From the NCBI GenBank assembly GCA_002724315.1, contig PBOJ01000064.1:35749-99748 (forward strand): 64,000 bases of DNA, read 5' to 3'. The notes beneath the pieces were generated by a model. It was not told the DNA's origin, did no database searches, and was given only the letters and a program-made list of their open reading frames with translations. Origin of the DNA: Planctomycetaceae bacterium (lineage in GTDB: Bacteria; Planctomycetota; Planctomycetia; Planctomycetales; Planctomycetaceae). Made by a program: the position numbers and the translations under genes. Below are positions 9,050 through 20,620 of this stretch, one piece after another. Each line of letters opens with the position of its first letter. Within the stretch, counting starts at the first letter, position 1.

Positions 9050-10585
9050 GTGAGGACACGTGGTCTCTGGCAACCGGTAACCGTCAGTCTCAGGCGGCTG
9101 TTTCCATCGGCAAGCTTCGTGGGATGTGGTGACATCCGAGTGCGCGAGGCAACCGACGTGAGCGGCTCGTGTGAGCCGGGTTCGTTATTTGCCGCCGTAC
9201 GTGGCACGCGTCACGACGGAGTGGATTATGTCAACGCGGCCTTGGAACAAGGTGCCGAGGCGTTGTTGGTTCCGCACCCCGTTTCGACGGCCGCAGTGCC
9301 CCAGTGCGTCGTTCATGACGTCCGCGCGGGCTACGCTCGGCTCTGCCAGGCTCTGGCCGGCGATCCCAGCGGTCGGCTCAAATTGGCCGGGATCACCGGG
9401 ACCGATGGCAAGACCACGGTGGCCTGGTTGTTGAGATCCATTTGGCAAGCCGCGGGACAGTCGAGCGGGTTGCTGGGCACTATTGAGTACGACGACGGGG
9501 GGCATACGCAACAAGCCCACCTGACGACGCCGGGGCCGGCGGCGTTGGCATCCTGGCTGGCCGCCATGGTGGCCCGTGGGACCACGCACGCCGCCCTCGA
9601 ACTCTCGAGCCATGCACTGGACCAGGATCGGGCTGCGGGTGTCGAGTTGGAGGTCGCCATCCTCACAAATCTCACGCAGGACCACTTTGACTATCACGGC
9701 GACCTGGACAGCTACGCAGCAGCCAAATCACGAATCGTCGATCTTTGTGCCCCGACAGGGGAGATCGTCTTCAATGCCGACGATCCGCAAATTCACGAGA
9801 TGGTCTGCTCAATGGATTCCGGGCGGGTTGCCGGCCGGAGGTGTGTCTCTTTTGGGATCTGTGCGGACGCAGATTTCACCGCTCGCATCGTTGACGAATC
9901 GGTGTCGGGCACCCGTTTCTGTCTGCAGTGGACAGAGGCAAGCGGAGCGGCAGTCGAATCGGTCGAAATGACGACCGGGCTGGTCGGTCGGCACAACGTG
10001 ATGAACTGTCTGGCCGCCGCGGCCGTGGCTGTTGGGCAGGGCGTTCCGGAATCGGCGATTGCGTCGGGTATCGGCGCGCTGACGTGGGTGCCCGGGCGAC
10101 TGGAATCGGTGCAATGCGGTCAACCATTCGACGTGTTCGTGGATTTTGCACACACCGAGGAGTCATTGCGTCGATGCCTGGGGGCATTGCGACGTGTGGT
10201 ACCCGGTCGGGTGATCTGTGTGTTTGGTGCCGGAGGAGACAGAGATCGGACGAAGCGACCCATGCTGGGCGAGGCGGCTGCCGAGGGGGCGGACATCTGC
10301 ATCGTCACCAGTGACAACCCTCGCAGCGAAGACCCCCGTCGCATTTTGGCCGCCATTGCTGAAGGGGTGGCCAAGGGCGGGGGGACGCCGGTCGTGGTCG
10401 AGGATCGCCAGGAAGCGATTGTCGAAGCAATCGGGCTGGCCCGCGAGGGTGACGCCATCCTGGTCGCTGGCAAGGGACACGAGACGTACCAGGAAATCGG
10501 AGGTCGCAGGTTGCGGTTCGACGATCGCGAAGTGGTCCGGAAAACACTGCATGGTGCAGCGTGGTCAGATCGAGTCGGTGCCTGA
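9050..10585 (+). CDS. murE: UDP-MurNAc-tripeptide synthetase, meso-DAP type
   Basis: Cytoplasmic ligase that adds the third amino acid to UDP-MurNAc-L-Ala-D-Glu using ATP. At 511 residues it has the family length. The ATP loop TGTDGKTT is at residues 116-123, and DNPR at 422-425 is the motif that binds meso-diaminopimelate rather than lysine, so a Gram-negative-type peptide is expected. C-terminal GKGHETYQ is also typical. The GTG start has GGGAGG 11 bases upstream. First gene of murE-murF-mraY-murG, and separated from murF by 23 bases. Presence of DAP-type MurE agrees with findings that planctomycetes do make peptidoglycan. Confidence 0.96.
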   Translation: MRTRGLWQPVTVSLRRLFPSASFVGCGDIRVREATDVSGSCEPGSLFAAVRGTRHDGVDYVNAALEQGAEALLVPHPVSTAAVPQCVVHDVRAGYARLCQALAGDPSGRLKLAGITGTDGKTTVAWLLRSIWQAAGQSSGLLGTIEYDDGGHTQQAHLTTPGPAALASWLAAMVARGTTHAALELSSHALDQDRAAGVELEVAILTNLTQDHFDYHGDLDSYAAAKSRIVDLCAPTGEIVFNADDPQIHEMVCSMDSGRVAGRRCVSFGICADADFTARIVDESVSGTRFCLQWTEASGAAVESVEMTTGLVGRHNVMNCLAAAAVAVGQGVPESAIASGIGALTWVPGRLESVQCGQPFDVFVDFAHTEESLRRCLGALRRVVPGRVICVFGAGGDRDRTKRPMLGEAAAEGADICIVTSDNPRSEDPRRILAAIAEGVAKGGGTPVVVEDRQEAIVEAIGLAREGDAILVAGKGHETYQEIGGRRLRFDDREVVRKTLHGAAWSDRVGA

Positions 10586-10608
10586 AAAAGCGTATCGGTC
10601 CAAGTGTG

Positions 10609-11994
10609 ATGATTCCCATTCAATTCGAACAACTCGCTGAAGCTGTCGACGGGACCATTGGTCGTCATGGTGGGGGTTTGGCGTCGGCTGGAACAAGACA
10701 GATCGGAAGGGTCGTGACCGATTCGAGGAGCGTGCGGCCCGGTGACCTGTTCGTGGCTCTTCCCGGCCGCTTCCATCACGGTGAGGAGTTTTTGCCGGAA
10801 GCGGCGAGTGCTGGAGCCACGGCGGCAGTCGTGGAGCGGGACGGCGTTGTGTGTGATGGTCTCGAATGCGTGCAGGTTGAGGAGTCGCTGGACGCGTTGT
10901 GGCGCCTGGCTGAGTGGAATCGTGACCAGAGTTCCGCTGAGCGGGTTGCGGTTACCGGCAGTTTTGCGAAGACCACGACTCGCCAGATGATTCACACGGT
11001 GTTGTCGGTTGCGGGACGCTCGCTACAGAGTCCGCAGAACTACAACAACCACGTTGGTGTGCCGCTGAGCTTGTTGGAAATCGGTGTGGAGGACCGGTTT
11101 GCTGTCATTGAAGTGGCCGCATCGGGTCTTGGTGAAATCGAGCCACTCGCACAGTTGGTTCGGCCACGGGTGGCCGTGCTGACCGGTGTCGGGCGGGCAC
11201 ACCTTCGCGGTTTCGGCTCGGCGGAGGAGTTGTGCCGAGAAAAAATGCAGCTTGTCGGTTCTGTCCAGCCCGGTGGGCTGGCAGTGATTCCGGCAGAATG
11301 TCGCCCACGGTTGCCCCGTTTGCCTCGAGATGTGCAGGTGGTGACCGTTGGAGTGGAAACGGATGCCGACATCGTGGCAACGGATGTCGAGCATGATTCG
11401 GGAATGTTGCGTTTCGATGTGACCGGTCAGCGGTTTGAACTCTCTGTCGCCGGACGACACTTCGTGCGTGCAGCAGTGGCGGCCGTGGCCATTGGTCGTT
11501 GGGCGGGGGTCAGCGACAGCGAGTCGGCGACTGCCCTGGCGTCTTTTCGAACCGACGCCGGGCGTTGCCGTGTGGAACAGACCTCACAGGGAACCGTGAT
11601 CGACGACAGCTACAACGCGAGTCCGGAGTCGATGCTTGCCGCCTGCGAGTTGCTGAAAGAGTGGAACACGGTGGGGCGTCGAGTGCTGGTGGTGGGTGAC
11701 ATGGCCGAACTGGGGTCGCACTCTGAGGCGTGTCATGCCGAGGTGGGGGCGGCAGTCGGCGGTGGTGATGGGATAGATGAATTGTGGGCAGCCGGTCGGT
11801 GGGCGGAATTCACGGTGGAGGCGGCAATTGAAGCCGGCATGTCACGCGAAACCACCCGGATTTGTCTTTCGGTGGATGCATTGCTGGATGCGCTGCCTGG
11901 TTGGATGCAACCGGGAGACACGCTGTTGGTGAAGGGGTCGCGGCGGTCCCGGATGGAACGGGTTGTCCAACAGTTGCGAGAGGTGGATTGCTGA
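10609..11994 (+). CDS. murF: UDP-MurNAc-tripeptide--D-Ala-D-Ala ligase
   Basis: Adds D-Ala-D-Ala to complete UDP-MurNAc-pentapeptide. The ATG at 10609 gives 461 residues; a start at 10561 would overlap murE. Typical MurF blocks are [17 protein letters not shown] at the N-terminus, [14 protein letters not shown] after the ATP loop, and [13 protein letters not shown]. The ATP loop itself reads [10 protein letters not shown] (residues 116-125), where the family normally has Gly at the position of Ala120. Whether this slows ATP binding is unknown; the other parts are intact, so I treat the enzyme as functional. The stop overlaps the mraY start by one base (TGATG). Confidence 0.93.
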   Translation: MIPIQFEQLAEAVDGTIGRHGGGLASAGTRQIGRVVTDSRSVRPGDLFVALPGRFHHGEEFLPEAASAGATAAVVERDGVVCDGLECVQVEESLDALWRLAEWNRDQSSAERVAVTGSFAKTTTRQMIHTVLSVAGRSLQSPQNYNNHVGVPLSLLEIGVEDRFAVIEVAASGLGEIEPLAQLVRPRVAVLTGVGRAHLRGFGSAEELCREKMQLVGSVQPGGLAVIPAECRPRLPRLPRDVQVVTVGVETDADIVATDVEHDSGMLRFDVTGQRFELSVAGRHFVRAAVAAVAIGRWAGVSDSESATALASFRTDAGRCRVEQTSQGTVIDDSYNASPESMLAACELLKEWNTVGRRVLVVGDMAELGSHSEACHAEVGAAVGGGDGIDELWAAGRWAEFTVEAAIEAGMSRETTRICLSVDALLDALPGWMQPGDTLLVKGSRRSRMERVVQQLREVDC

Positions 11995-13097
11995 TGCTGT
12001 TCTGGTTGTTTCAACGCGTGGAACCGCTGCTCGAGAGTGTCGGGGCACATACGTCCGGTGACAGCCGCGTGTTCCTGACGGCGCGGTCCGCTCTGGCCAG
12101 CGTCACGGCTTTCCTGTTGGCATTGTTGCTGGGGCCGGTTGCGATTGGCTGGCTGAGGAAGAGGTTTCGGGAACGGGTGGCGAGTGACTCGGAACAACTC
12201 AATCAACTCCACGCGGAAAAAAATGACACGCCGACGATGGGTGGTCTGTTCATCGTGGCGGCGATTGTGTTTTCGGTCCTGCTGTGGGGGGACCTGGGAA
12301 ACGCGTTCGTCCAACTGGCCCTGGTGGTGTCGGTGGGTTTTGCCGTCCTCGGCGGTGTTGACGATTGGATCAAACTGAGCAGCAGACAGAACGGGTTGTC
12401 GGCAAAAAGGAAGTTCGGTGTTCAACTTGTCATGTCACTGGGGGTGTCGTGGGCGCTTTATGGCGTGTTGGCGGAACATCCACGTGGCCTGGAACTGATT
12501 TGGCCAATCGGCAATGTCGGCGTCTGGCTGGGCGGCGGGTTTGTGGCTTGGGCGGTCCTGGTCCTCGTGGGCAGTTCCAACGCGGTCAATCTGACTGACG
12601 GACTCGACGGACTGGCCAGTGGATGCATGGTCGTGGCGTCTGCAGCATTTGCCGCACTGAGCTATCTGGCCGGTCATCGCGTGCTTGCCGAATACCTGAG
12701 TATTCCGTTTGTGTCCGGGGCGGGCGAGATGACCATCGTGATGGGAGCCCTGGTGGGAGCGATGTTGGGGTTTCTGTGGTTCAACTGCCATCCCGCCCAG
12801 GTGTTCATGGGCGATACAGGAAGCCTCCCAATTGGTGCGCTGCTCGGGTTGGTGGCCCTTGTGACTCGGCAGGAACTGCTGTTGGTTGTCGTGGGAGGGG
12901 GGTTCGTCATCGAGACCATCAGCGTGATTCTTCAGGTCGCGTCGTTCCGGCTTCTCGGCCGCCGAGTGATTGCCTGCAGCCCGCTTCACAATCACCTGCT
13001 CTTCCGTGGTGAGAGCGAGTCCAAGATTGTGGTCCGTTTTTGGATCGGGTCAGTTGTCCTGGCCGTAGTGGCTGTCGCCAGTTTGAAGATCCGTTAG
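11994..13097 (+). CDS. mraY: Phospho-MurNAc-pentapeptide transferase
   Basis: Integral membrane enzyme that moves phospho-MurNAc-pentapeptide from UDP to undecaprenyl phosphate, forming lipid I. It has 367 residues with about ten hydrophobic segments. Signature motifs are present in order: [26 protein letters not shown] with the catalytic Asp pair, [11 protein letters not shown] and the C-terminal CSPLHNHL. The ATG at 11994 overlaps the murF stop by one base and has GAGAGG upstream, so translation of the two is probably coupled. murG follows after 29 bases with no murD or ftsW between. Confidence 0.96.
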   Translation: MLFWLFQRVEPLLESVGAHTSGDSRVFLTARSALASVTAFLLALLLGPVAIGWLRKRFRERVASDSEQLNQLHAEKNDTPTMGGLFIVAAIVFSVLLWGDLGNAFVQLALVVSVGFAVLGGVDDWIKLSSRQNGLSAKRKFGVQLVMSLGVSWALYGVLAEHPRGLELIWPIGNVGVWLGGGFVAWAVLVLVGSSNAVNLTDGLDGLASGCMVVASAAFAALSYLAGHRVLAEYLSIPFVSGAGEMTIVMGALVGAMLGFLWFNCHPAQVFMGDTGSLPIGALLGLVALVTRQELLLVVVGGGFVIETISVILQVASFRLLGRRVIACSPLHNHLLFRGESESKIVVRFWIGSVVLAVVAVASLKIR

Positions 13098-13126
13098 CCA
13101 TCGCTGCTCAGTTGCAGTTCCAAATC

Positions 13127-14233
13127 ATGAAGTCGCCCGTGTCGTTCCTGTTTGCCGGTGGTGCCACCGGTGGCCACCTCTTTCCGGGGATTGCGGTGGC
13201 GGAGACGTTGTCGGAAGTGGCAGATCGTATTGGGTTCGTCGGTACCGGGACGGACCTGGAGCGGGACGAGGTGGCCTCGAGAGGATACGACTTCTTCTGC
13301 GTTCCAGCGGTTTCTACAACCGATTTGCGGCGGCGGCCGCTGCGATCGTTGGTCGGTGCGTGGGGGGCCTTTCGCCGGGCGTTGGAGGTCGTGGACCAGT
13401 TCGGTCCGACTGCCGTGATCGGGCTGGGGGGGTTCGCGAGTGTGCCGACGGTACTGGCAGCAAAACGGCTCGGTGTTCCGGTGACGTTGTTGGAGCAGAA
13501 CGTGATTCCCGGACGGGCGACGCGCTGGTTGAGTCGTCGTGCCGAACGTGTGTGCCTGGCGTACGAAGAGACCCAGTCCGCCTTGCCCCTGTCCGGAACC
13601 TGCCGATGGACGGGAAACCCTGTCCGCAACTCTTCGCGAATCGGTCAGCAGGACACCGGCAAGCCGTTGTTGCTGGTTTTGGGAGGGAGCCAAGGGTCAA
13701 GAGCGTTGAACGCGGCGGTGCCGGCCGCACTGTCGATGATCGAAGCGGCAGGAGGCCCGTGGGACGTTGTCCACCAGTGTGGGGCGGGGGATGTGGAAGA
13801 AGTGCAATTGGCTTATCGATCGGCGGGTTGGAATGCGCGGGTGACGCCTTTTCTGGACAATCCTCCGCAATGGCTGGCACGAGCCGAGCTGGTGGTGGCC
13901 CGGGCCGGAGCGACGACGCTGGCGGAAATCGCCTGTGAGGGGGTGGCGGTCGTGCTGGTTCCCTTTCCGTTTGCCACTGACGATCACCAACGAGCCAATG
14001 CTGAATGGTACGTCAATCGCGGTGCCGCGCGGATGGTTCAGGAGACAGCCGGCGCTACGGCACTTGCTGCGGAGCTGGCCGATGAGGTAGGGGGGCTGCT
14101 ACGGTCGGAATCGAGTCGCCAGAACCTGGCTGCGGCCATCAGGCGATTGGGGCGGCCCGAAGCGACGTCGGCGGTGGTTTCGGTCGTTTCGGAAGTGGCG
14201 GGGATCGATCTTTTTGGGTTGAAGTCCAGGTGA
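13127..14233 (+). CDS. murG: UDP-GlcNAc:lipid I GlcNAc-transferase
   Basis: Peripheral membrane glycosyltransferase (GT28) that converts lipid I to lipid II. From the ATG at 13127 it is 368 residues. The N-terminal membrane-facing loop AGGATGGHLFPG, the second G-loop LVLGGSQGSRALN, LLEQNVIPGRATR, and the UDP-GlcNAc site ARAGATTLAEIACEGV followed by PFATDDHQRANA are all recognisable. It closes the mur run here; murD, ftsW, murC, murB and ddl, which usually share the dcw cluster, are not in the window. The downstream epimerase follows within 40 bases. Confidence 0.95.
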   Translation: MKSPVSFLFAGGATGGHLFPGIAVAETLSEVADRIGFVGTGTDLERDEVASRGYDFFCVPAVSTTDLRRRPLRSLVGAWGAFRRALEVVDQFGPTAVIGLGGFASVPTVLAAKRLGVPVTLLEQNVIPGRATRWLSRRAERVCLAYEETQSALPLSGTCRWTGNPVRNSSRIGQQDTGKPLLLVLGGSQGSRALNAAVPAALSMIEAAGGPWDVVHQCGAGDVEEVQLAYRSAGWNARVTPFLDNPPQWLARAELVVARAGATTLAEIACEGVAVVLVPFPFATDDHQRANAEWYVNRGAARMVQETAGATALAAELADEVGGLLRSESSRQNLAAAIRRLGRPEATSAVVSVVSEVAGIDLFGLKSR

Positions 14234-14270
14234 TTGCCGGCCGAAAACAGGCGTGAACGAGGAGTATACG

Positions 14271-15299
14271 ATGGAATTGGGGACCGGAGATTGTCTGCTG
14301 GTGACCGGTGCCACCGGTTTGGTGGGCAGTCATGTGGCCGAACGTGCCAATCGCTTGGGGATTTCCACGCGGGTGATCGTTCGGAATCCGGACGCTGCGA
14401 AATGGCTGGCCGACGCCGGCGTGGAGGTGGTCGCCGGGGATATGACCGATCCGGATTCTCTGGTCCGAGCGGTTCAGGGAGTGACAGTTGTCGTTCACTG
14501 TGCTGCGAAGGTTGGGGACTGGGGGCCCGTGGAGGGTTACCGAGACGTGAACGTGACAGGCCTTGAGGCCCTGATCGACGCAGCCTGTGAAAATGGCAGC
14601 CTCAAGCGATTCGTCCATATCAGTTCCCTGGGAGTTTACGCCGCGCGGGATCATCACGGCACCGATGAAACCGAGCCTCCGGACCGGGAAGGGATTGACG
14701 GTTACACGTTGACGAAGGTTGAGAGCGAGGACCTGGCCCGGAAACGGTTCACAGGCGGGGCATTTCCGCTGGTCGTTCTGCGGCCGGGCTTCGTCTACGG
14801 ACCAAGGGACCGGACCGTGATTCCCCGGTTGATCGAACGTTTGGCAACCGGTGGATTCAAATATCTCGGCTCCGGCGAACAACTGCTGAACAATGTCTAC
14901 ATCGACAACCTCGTGGATGCCGTTTTCCTGGCAATTGCTCGTGACGACGTCCTCGGAGAGGTCTTCAACATTACCGATTCCAGGCTGGTAACAAAGCGGG
15001 AGTTCATCGGGACAATTGCCCGTGGAGCGGGCCTTGAGGAACCGACAAAAACGGTCCCGTTGGGAGTGGCCAAGATGCTGGCCACGGTGATGGAGACCAC
15101 CTGGAAGCTGCTGGGCAAGCAGGAAGCTCCGCTGCTCTCCGGTGCTCGCATCAAATTTCTCGGCCTGAATCTCGACTTCGATATCGGCAAGGCGCGGCGC
15201 GAACTGGGTTATGAACCGTCGGTAGATTTTGTCGACGGTATGGCGCACACCATGGAGTGGTACCGCCAGAGTACGGAAGCCGACGCATCGGGGCCCTGA
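14271..15299 (+). CDS. NAD(P)-dependent epimerase/dehydratase family protein
   Basis: Extended short-chain dehydrogenase of 342 residues. The nucleotide-binding motif TGATGLVG is at residues 12-19 and the catalytic YTLTK is present mid-protein, with the upstream SSLGVY serine. It resembles 3-beta-hydroxysteroid dehydrogenase/isomerase-like members more than sugar-nucleotide epimerases, but the substrate cannot be read. The ATG at 14271 has GAGGAG seven bases upstream; an ATG/GTG six codons earlier lacks this. It follows murG by 37 bases and may be cotranscribed. It converges on uvrB. Confidence 0.85.
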   Translation: MELGTGDCLLVTGATGLVGSHVAERANRLGISTRVIVRNPDAAKWLADAGVEVVAGDMTDPDSLVRAVQGVTVVVHCAAKVGDWGPVEGYRDVNVTGLEALIDAACENGSLKRFVHISSLGVYAARDHHGTDETEPPDREGIDGYTLTKVESEDLARKRFTGGAFPLVVLRPGFVYGPRDRTVIPRLIERLATGGFKYLGSGEQLLNNVYIDNLVDAVFLAIARDDVLGEVFNITDSRLVTKREFIGTIARGAGLEEPTKTVPLGVAKMLATVMETTWKLLGKQEAPLLSGARIKFLGLNLDFDIGKARRELGYEPSVDFVDGMAHTMEWYRQSTEADASGP

Positions 15300-15311
15300 T
15301 TCCCGATCGGG

Positions 15312-17375
<2,064 letters not shown>

Positions 17376-17403
17376 GTGCAGTACCGGGCGGTCGTCGGCC
17401 CGT

Positions 17404-18213
17404 TCAACCTTCGGCGGGCTGATCGTTCGATGTCGGAACGCCGGCCGCGTTCGGATCGTCTGTGTCGGATTCGTCGGCGGGCGGGGCAAGGGGCGGCAGA
17501 ATCCAGATTTCGCCATATTCGGTTTCTTGGGCGGCCCGAAAGCTGTGATGCCGAAGAAGCTCGAGGATGGCCAAGAACATCCCGATGATTTTGCTGCGGA
17601 GCGTCTCGTTGTCGAACAAGGAGGTGAAGGCCACCTTTTTTTCGGAGCGGACCCGTTGGCCAATTCGTTCGATGTAGACCGGGATCGGTGTGTCGTCGTA
17701 ACGGATGTGGGATTGTTCTTGTGCGTCCTGGAGTTTCAGCACACGACTGAGGGCGCTGACCAAATCCCAGAGTTCCACGTGCTTGATCTTGTCCTGCGAC
17801 ACGTCACGCCTGGCAGGTGGGCGGTCGTCAGAGAGGCGAGGAAATCGTTCTTGCCACTCCGCAGCCCGGTCCTCGAGCAACCGTGCTGCTTCCTTGAACT
17901 TGCGGTATTCAATGATCTGTGGAATCAGATCGATGCCGGTTTCGTCGTCGAGGTCCGGTTCGGAGTCCTCGGTTTGTTGTGGAAGGACCAGGCGGCTCTT
18001 GTATTCGGCCAGGGCACCGGCCATCACGATGAAGTCCCCGACGATGTCGAGATCGATGGCCTTGAGGATTTCCAGGTACTCGAGAAACTGTTCGACCACC
18101 TGGGAGACAAGCAAGTTGCGGACGTCAAGTTCGTTGCGACGAACCAGGTAGAGCAAAAGGTCAAGCGGTCCAGAAAACAGGTCCAGCTCGACGCGGTAGG
18201 GGATCCTCTGCAT
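17404..18213 (-). CDS. scpA: Segregation and condensation protein A (kleisin)
   Basis: ScpA bridges the SMC heads in the bacterial condensin. The 269-residue protein has the highly conserved N-terminal block ([15 protein letters not shown], residues 9-23) followed by [21 protein letters not shown] and [10 protein letters not shown], and a C-terminal winged-helix segment with [25 protein letters not shown]. The last 35 residues are acidic and low complexity. scpB and smc are not in the window. It starts at ATG and is followed by uvrB. Confidence 0.93.
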   Translation of the reverse strand: MQRIPYRVELDLFSGPLDLLLYLVRRNELDVRNLLVSQVVEQFLEYLEILKAIDLDIVGDFIVMAGALAEYKSRLVLPQQTEDSEPDLDDETGIDLIPQIIEYRKFKEAARLLEDRAAEWQERFPRLSDDRPPARRDVSQDKIKHVELWDLVSALSRVLKLQDAQEQSHIRYDDTPIPVYIERIGQRVRSEKKVAFTSLFDNETLRSKIIGMFLAILELLRHHSFRAAQETEYGEIWILPPLAPPADESDTDDPNAAGVPTSNDQPAEG

Positions 18214-18363
18214 CGTGGCGGGACTTTAACCCCAGCCGTGTCCGTGATCAACCGGTGAATCGACGGTCCCGGTCGGAGGTGGTATCCTGTCGCCTTCATC
18301 GACCGCTGCCGCGTGTCCGAAAACAGCGGTTTTCCGAGGATCACCGACGAGGGTTACGAGAAG

Positions 18364-19410
18364 ATGCCGACCTTTCGCGCAGAACAATTGGGTGCGGTTG
18401 CCAAACGGGTGTTGGAGGGGGCCGGGGCAAGCGAACAGGAGGCGAGTGTTGTGGCTCTCGAACTCCAGGGCGCCAACCTTGTCGGACACGACAGTCATGG
18501 CGTTATGCGATTGATGCAGTACGTGGACTACATCGAGAAGAAGGTGATCTGTCCGGGACAGGAAATGGAAATTCTCAAGGAAGGGGACGCGTTTTTGTTG
18601 ATCGATGGCCATTTCAATTTCGGCCAGGTTGTTGCCTCCGAGGCGCTCAAACTGGGCAAAGAGAAAGCTCGGCAGGCCGGGACGGCGACGATTTTCATCA
18701 GGAATTGCAACCACGTGGGCCGGCTGGGGTCCTACACACAGCAGGCAGCGCTCGAGAAGTTCGCCGCGATGATGGTCGTCAACGGCCCGGCTAGCGGAGG
18801 CGTCGCTCCCTATGGAGCAATCCAGGGGCGGATGGGGACCAACCCGATCACGATTGCTGCTCCTTGGGGCGACGACGCCATGGTTCTCGACATGACCTCC
18901 AGCGCGACTGCCGAGGGCAAGGTCCGCGTCGCATTCCAGAAAGGCGTGCCGGTCCCCGAGGGGCAGTTGATTGATGCCCAGGGACAACCGACGACCGATC
19001 CGTCGACCTATTACGCTGACCCGGGAGGTGCGATTCTTCCACTCGGAGGGAACCTCGGATTCAAGGGTTACGGGCTCAGCGTGATGATCGACGTATTTGG
19101 GGGAATGCTGTCGGGCTTTGGGATCTGCCGCACCGATCTTCCTCCCGGAACCAACGGGGTGTGGATGTACCTCGTCGATATCGCCACGTTCATCGAACTG
19201 GATGCCTACCAGGAGCTCGTTGCGAAGTACATCGCTCACATCAAGGCGGCAGAAAGACAACCGGGAGTGGACGAGATTCTCATGCCGGGAGAAATTGAAC
19301 TGCGACGTCGAGACCAACGGTTGGCCGACGGGATCGAAGTCCCGGAAGAAACCTGGCGGCAAATCAGCGAACTGGCCGACCGGCTTGAGGTGTCATTGGA
19401 AGGGGTGTGA
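18364..19410 (+). CDS. Ldh-family (malate/L-sulfolactate-type) dehydrogenase
   Basis: NAD(P)-dependent oxidoreductase of the malate/L-lactate dehydrogenase-like superfamily, distinct from classic MDH. From the ATG at 18364 it has 348 residues, as expected. Diagnostic segments are ANLVGHDSHGVMRL near residue 40 with the proton-relay His, NHVGRLG, MVVNGPASGGVAPYG and FQKGVPVPEG. Relatives act on malate, sulfolactate, ureidoglycolate or 2,3-diketogulonate; none of these pathways is indicated by neighbours. It is divergent from scpA with about 150 bases between. Confidence 0.85.
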   Translation: MPTFRAEQLGAVAKRVLEGAGASEQEASVVALELQGANLVGHDSHGVMRLMQYVDYIEKKVICPGQEMEILKEGDAFLLIDGHFNFGQVVASEALKLGKEKARQAGTATIFIRNCNHVGRLGSYTQQAALEKFAAMMVVNGPASGGVAPYGAIQGRMGTNPITIAAPWGDDAMVLDMTSSATAEGKVRVAFQKGVPVPEGQLIDAQGQPTTDPSTYYADPGGAILPLGGNLGFKGYGLSVMIDVFGGMLSGFGICRTDLPPGTNGVWMYLVDIATFIELDAYQELVAKYIAHIKAAERQPGVDEILMPGEIELRRRDQRLADGIEVPEETWRQISELADRLEVSLEGV

Positions 19411-19514
19411 GCCATCAGAGGGCTGGCGGGGACGATGGCGATGTGTTACTTGGAAGGTGACCTCGGACCATTTGACGAGTTGTCCAGACGCTGGACGAAC
19501 AGGAAACACACGAC

Positions 19515-19961
19515 ATGATTGGAATGATCGAGGCCGGTGTGGTCGAGTTGGGGCCGCTGCAAAATCTCGTTGACGCGGTGGGGCAGATTCTGCTGGGGCT
19601 GAAGCAGATCCTGACGGTTCTCGCGACGGAGGTTTTCTCTGCGCCGGTACTGCCCATCCTGGTGTGGTCCCTGTTCTGGCTGTTCGCCGTCGATTGGACG
19701 CGGCTGAGACAGGTCATTCTCAAGGGAGGTTGGTTGGGCGTGGTCCTGGTCGGCGTGGTGATGGTGATCATCTGGCAACAGGTTGTGCCGGAGGCCGAAG
19801 TTGTTCTCGGTCTCGAGGTCAACGGTTACATCGAGAAGATGGTCTACGTGACAGCGCTGTTCACCGTGATGTTCGTCTGCGGCGCGATTCAGTTGACTGG
19901 CTGTTGCGCACGATGCTGTCCCGCTCCGGTCACAGAACCGGATGCCGGCCACGATCACTAG
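19515..19961 (+). CDS. Hypothetical membrane protein, 148 aa
   Basis: Not a family I recognise. Three hydrophobic segments are visible (about residues 40-60, 68-88 and 108-130), and the C-terminus carries a cysteine cluster (CCARCCPAP) followed by an acidic His-ending tail. An amphipathic helix precedes the first membrane segment. The ATG has AGGAAA upstream and the gene starts 104 bases after the Ldh-type gene on the same strand. The cysteine cluster could bind a metal, but this is speculative. Confidence 0.6.
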   Translation: MIGMIEAGVVELGPLQNLVDAVGQILLGLKQILTVLATEVFSAPVLPILVWSLFWLFAVDWTRLRQVILKGGWLGVVLVGVVMVIIWQQVVPEAEVVLGLEVNGYIEKMVYVTALFTVMFVCGAIQLTGCCARCCPAPVTEPDAGHDH

Positions 19962-19999
19962 TCGGCTCGACCTGGGCCGAAGACCCGGGCATCGGGTTC

Positions 20000-20467
20000 C
20001 TACGAACCGGGCAGTTGGTCCAGGAGTCCGCGTGACTTGGGTCCGGTGGCGGTGAGTGCGAACCGCCTTGACGTCTCACCGGTAGAGGTGATCGAGACGT
20101 CCAGATGGTCCTCCGGCAGGCAGTTGCTGATGCGATCCGCCCATTCGATCAAAACCACACCAGGGCCCGTAAGCCATTCCTCGGGGCCCAGGTCCAGAAA
20201 ATCGGTTTCAGACGTCAGCCGGTAAGCATCGACGTGGTGTACCAGGAGACGTGCGGAATACTGCTGAAGCAGTACGAAGGTGGGGCTGCTGACATCCGTC
20301 GGCGATCCCTCCAGGCCTTCGACGACCGCACGCACAAATCGGGTCTTGCCGGATCCCATTTCTCCGCAAAGTGCCACGACGGTTTCCGGTGACGCTGCCC
20401 GGCCGAGTGCCAAGCCGAGGCGTTGGGTGTCGTTTTCTGACAGGGAGTCGAACTGGAGGGAGTGCAC
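20000..20467 (-). CDS. tsaE: tRNA t6A synthesis ATPase TsaE
   Basis: P-loop ATPase of the complex that installs N6-threonylcarbamoyladenosine at A37 of ANN-decoding tRNAs. The GTG at 20467 gives 155 residues, matching the usual size; a TTG 28 codons upstream is possible but unlikely. Walker A GEMGSGKTRFVRAV, then SSPTFVLLQQY, HVDAYRL and EWADRI are all TsaE landmarks. tsaB and tsaD are not in the window. It is divergent from the ABC exporter and convergent with the small membrane protein gene. Confidence 0.93.
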   Translation of the reverse strand: MHSLQFDSLSENDTQRLGLALGRAASPETVVALCGEMGSGKTRFVRAVVEGLEGSPTDVSSPTFVLLQQYSARLLVHHVDAYRLTSETDFLDLGPEEWLTGPGVVLIEWADRISNCLPEDHLDVSITSTGETSRRFALTATGPKSRGLLDQLPGS

Positions 20468-20620
20468 GCGAATGTGGTTTCCGTCGCGGCTCACGAGGAG
20501 GGATGGGAAGGCACAGAATGGAGGGGCGACTGCCGGATTGCAACGGGACAAAGAGGGTGGGGCTTTGTTGATGGGCGAAGGGCAATCTGGCAGACTCGAC
20601 GCGGAAGGAGTCTCGTCAAC

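Noticed and set aside
14139..15248. Reverse frame of 369 codons opposite the epimerase
   Set aside because: Shadow of the epimerase with TGATGLVG and YTLTK on the forward strand.
15287..15307. Hairpin ATCGGG/CCCGAT between the epimerase and uvrB as terminator
   Set aside because: Only six pairs and no T-run on either strand.
18226..19362. Reverse frame of 378 codons opposite the Ldh-type gene
   Set aside because: Shadow frame; the forward protein has the family landmarks and correct length.
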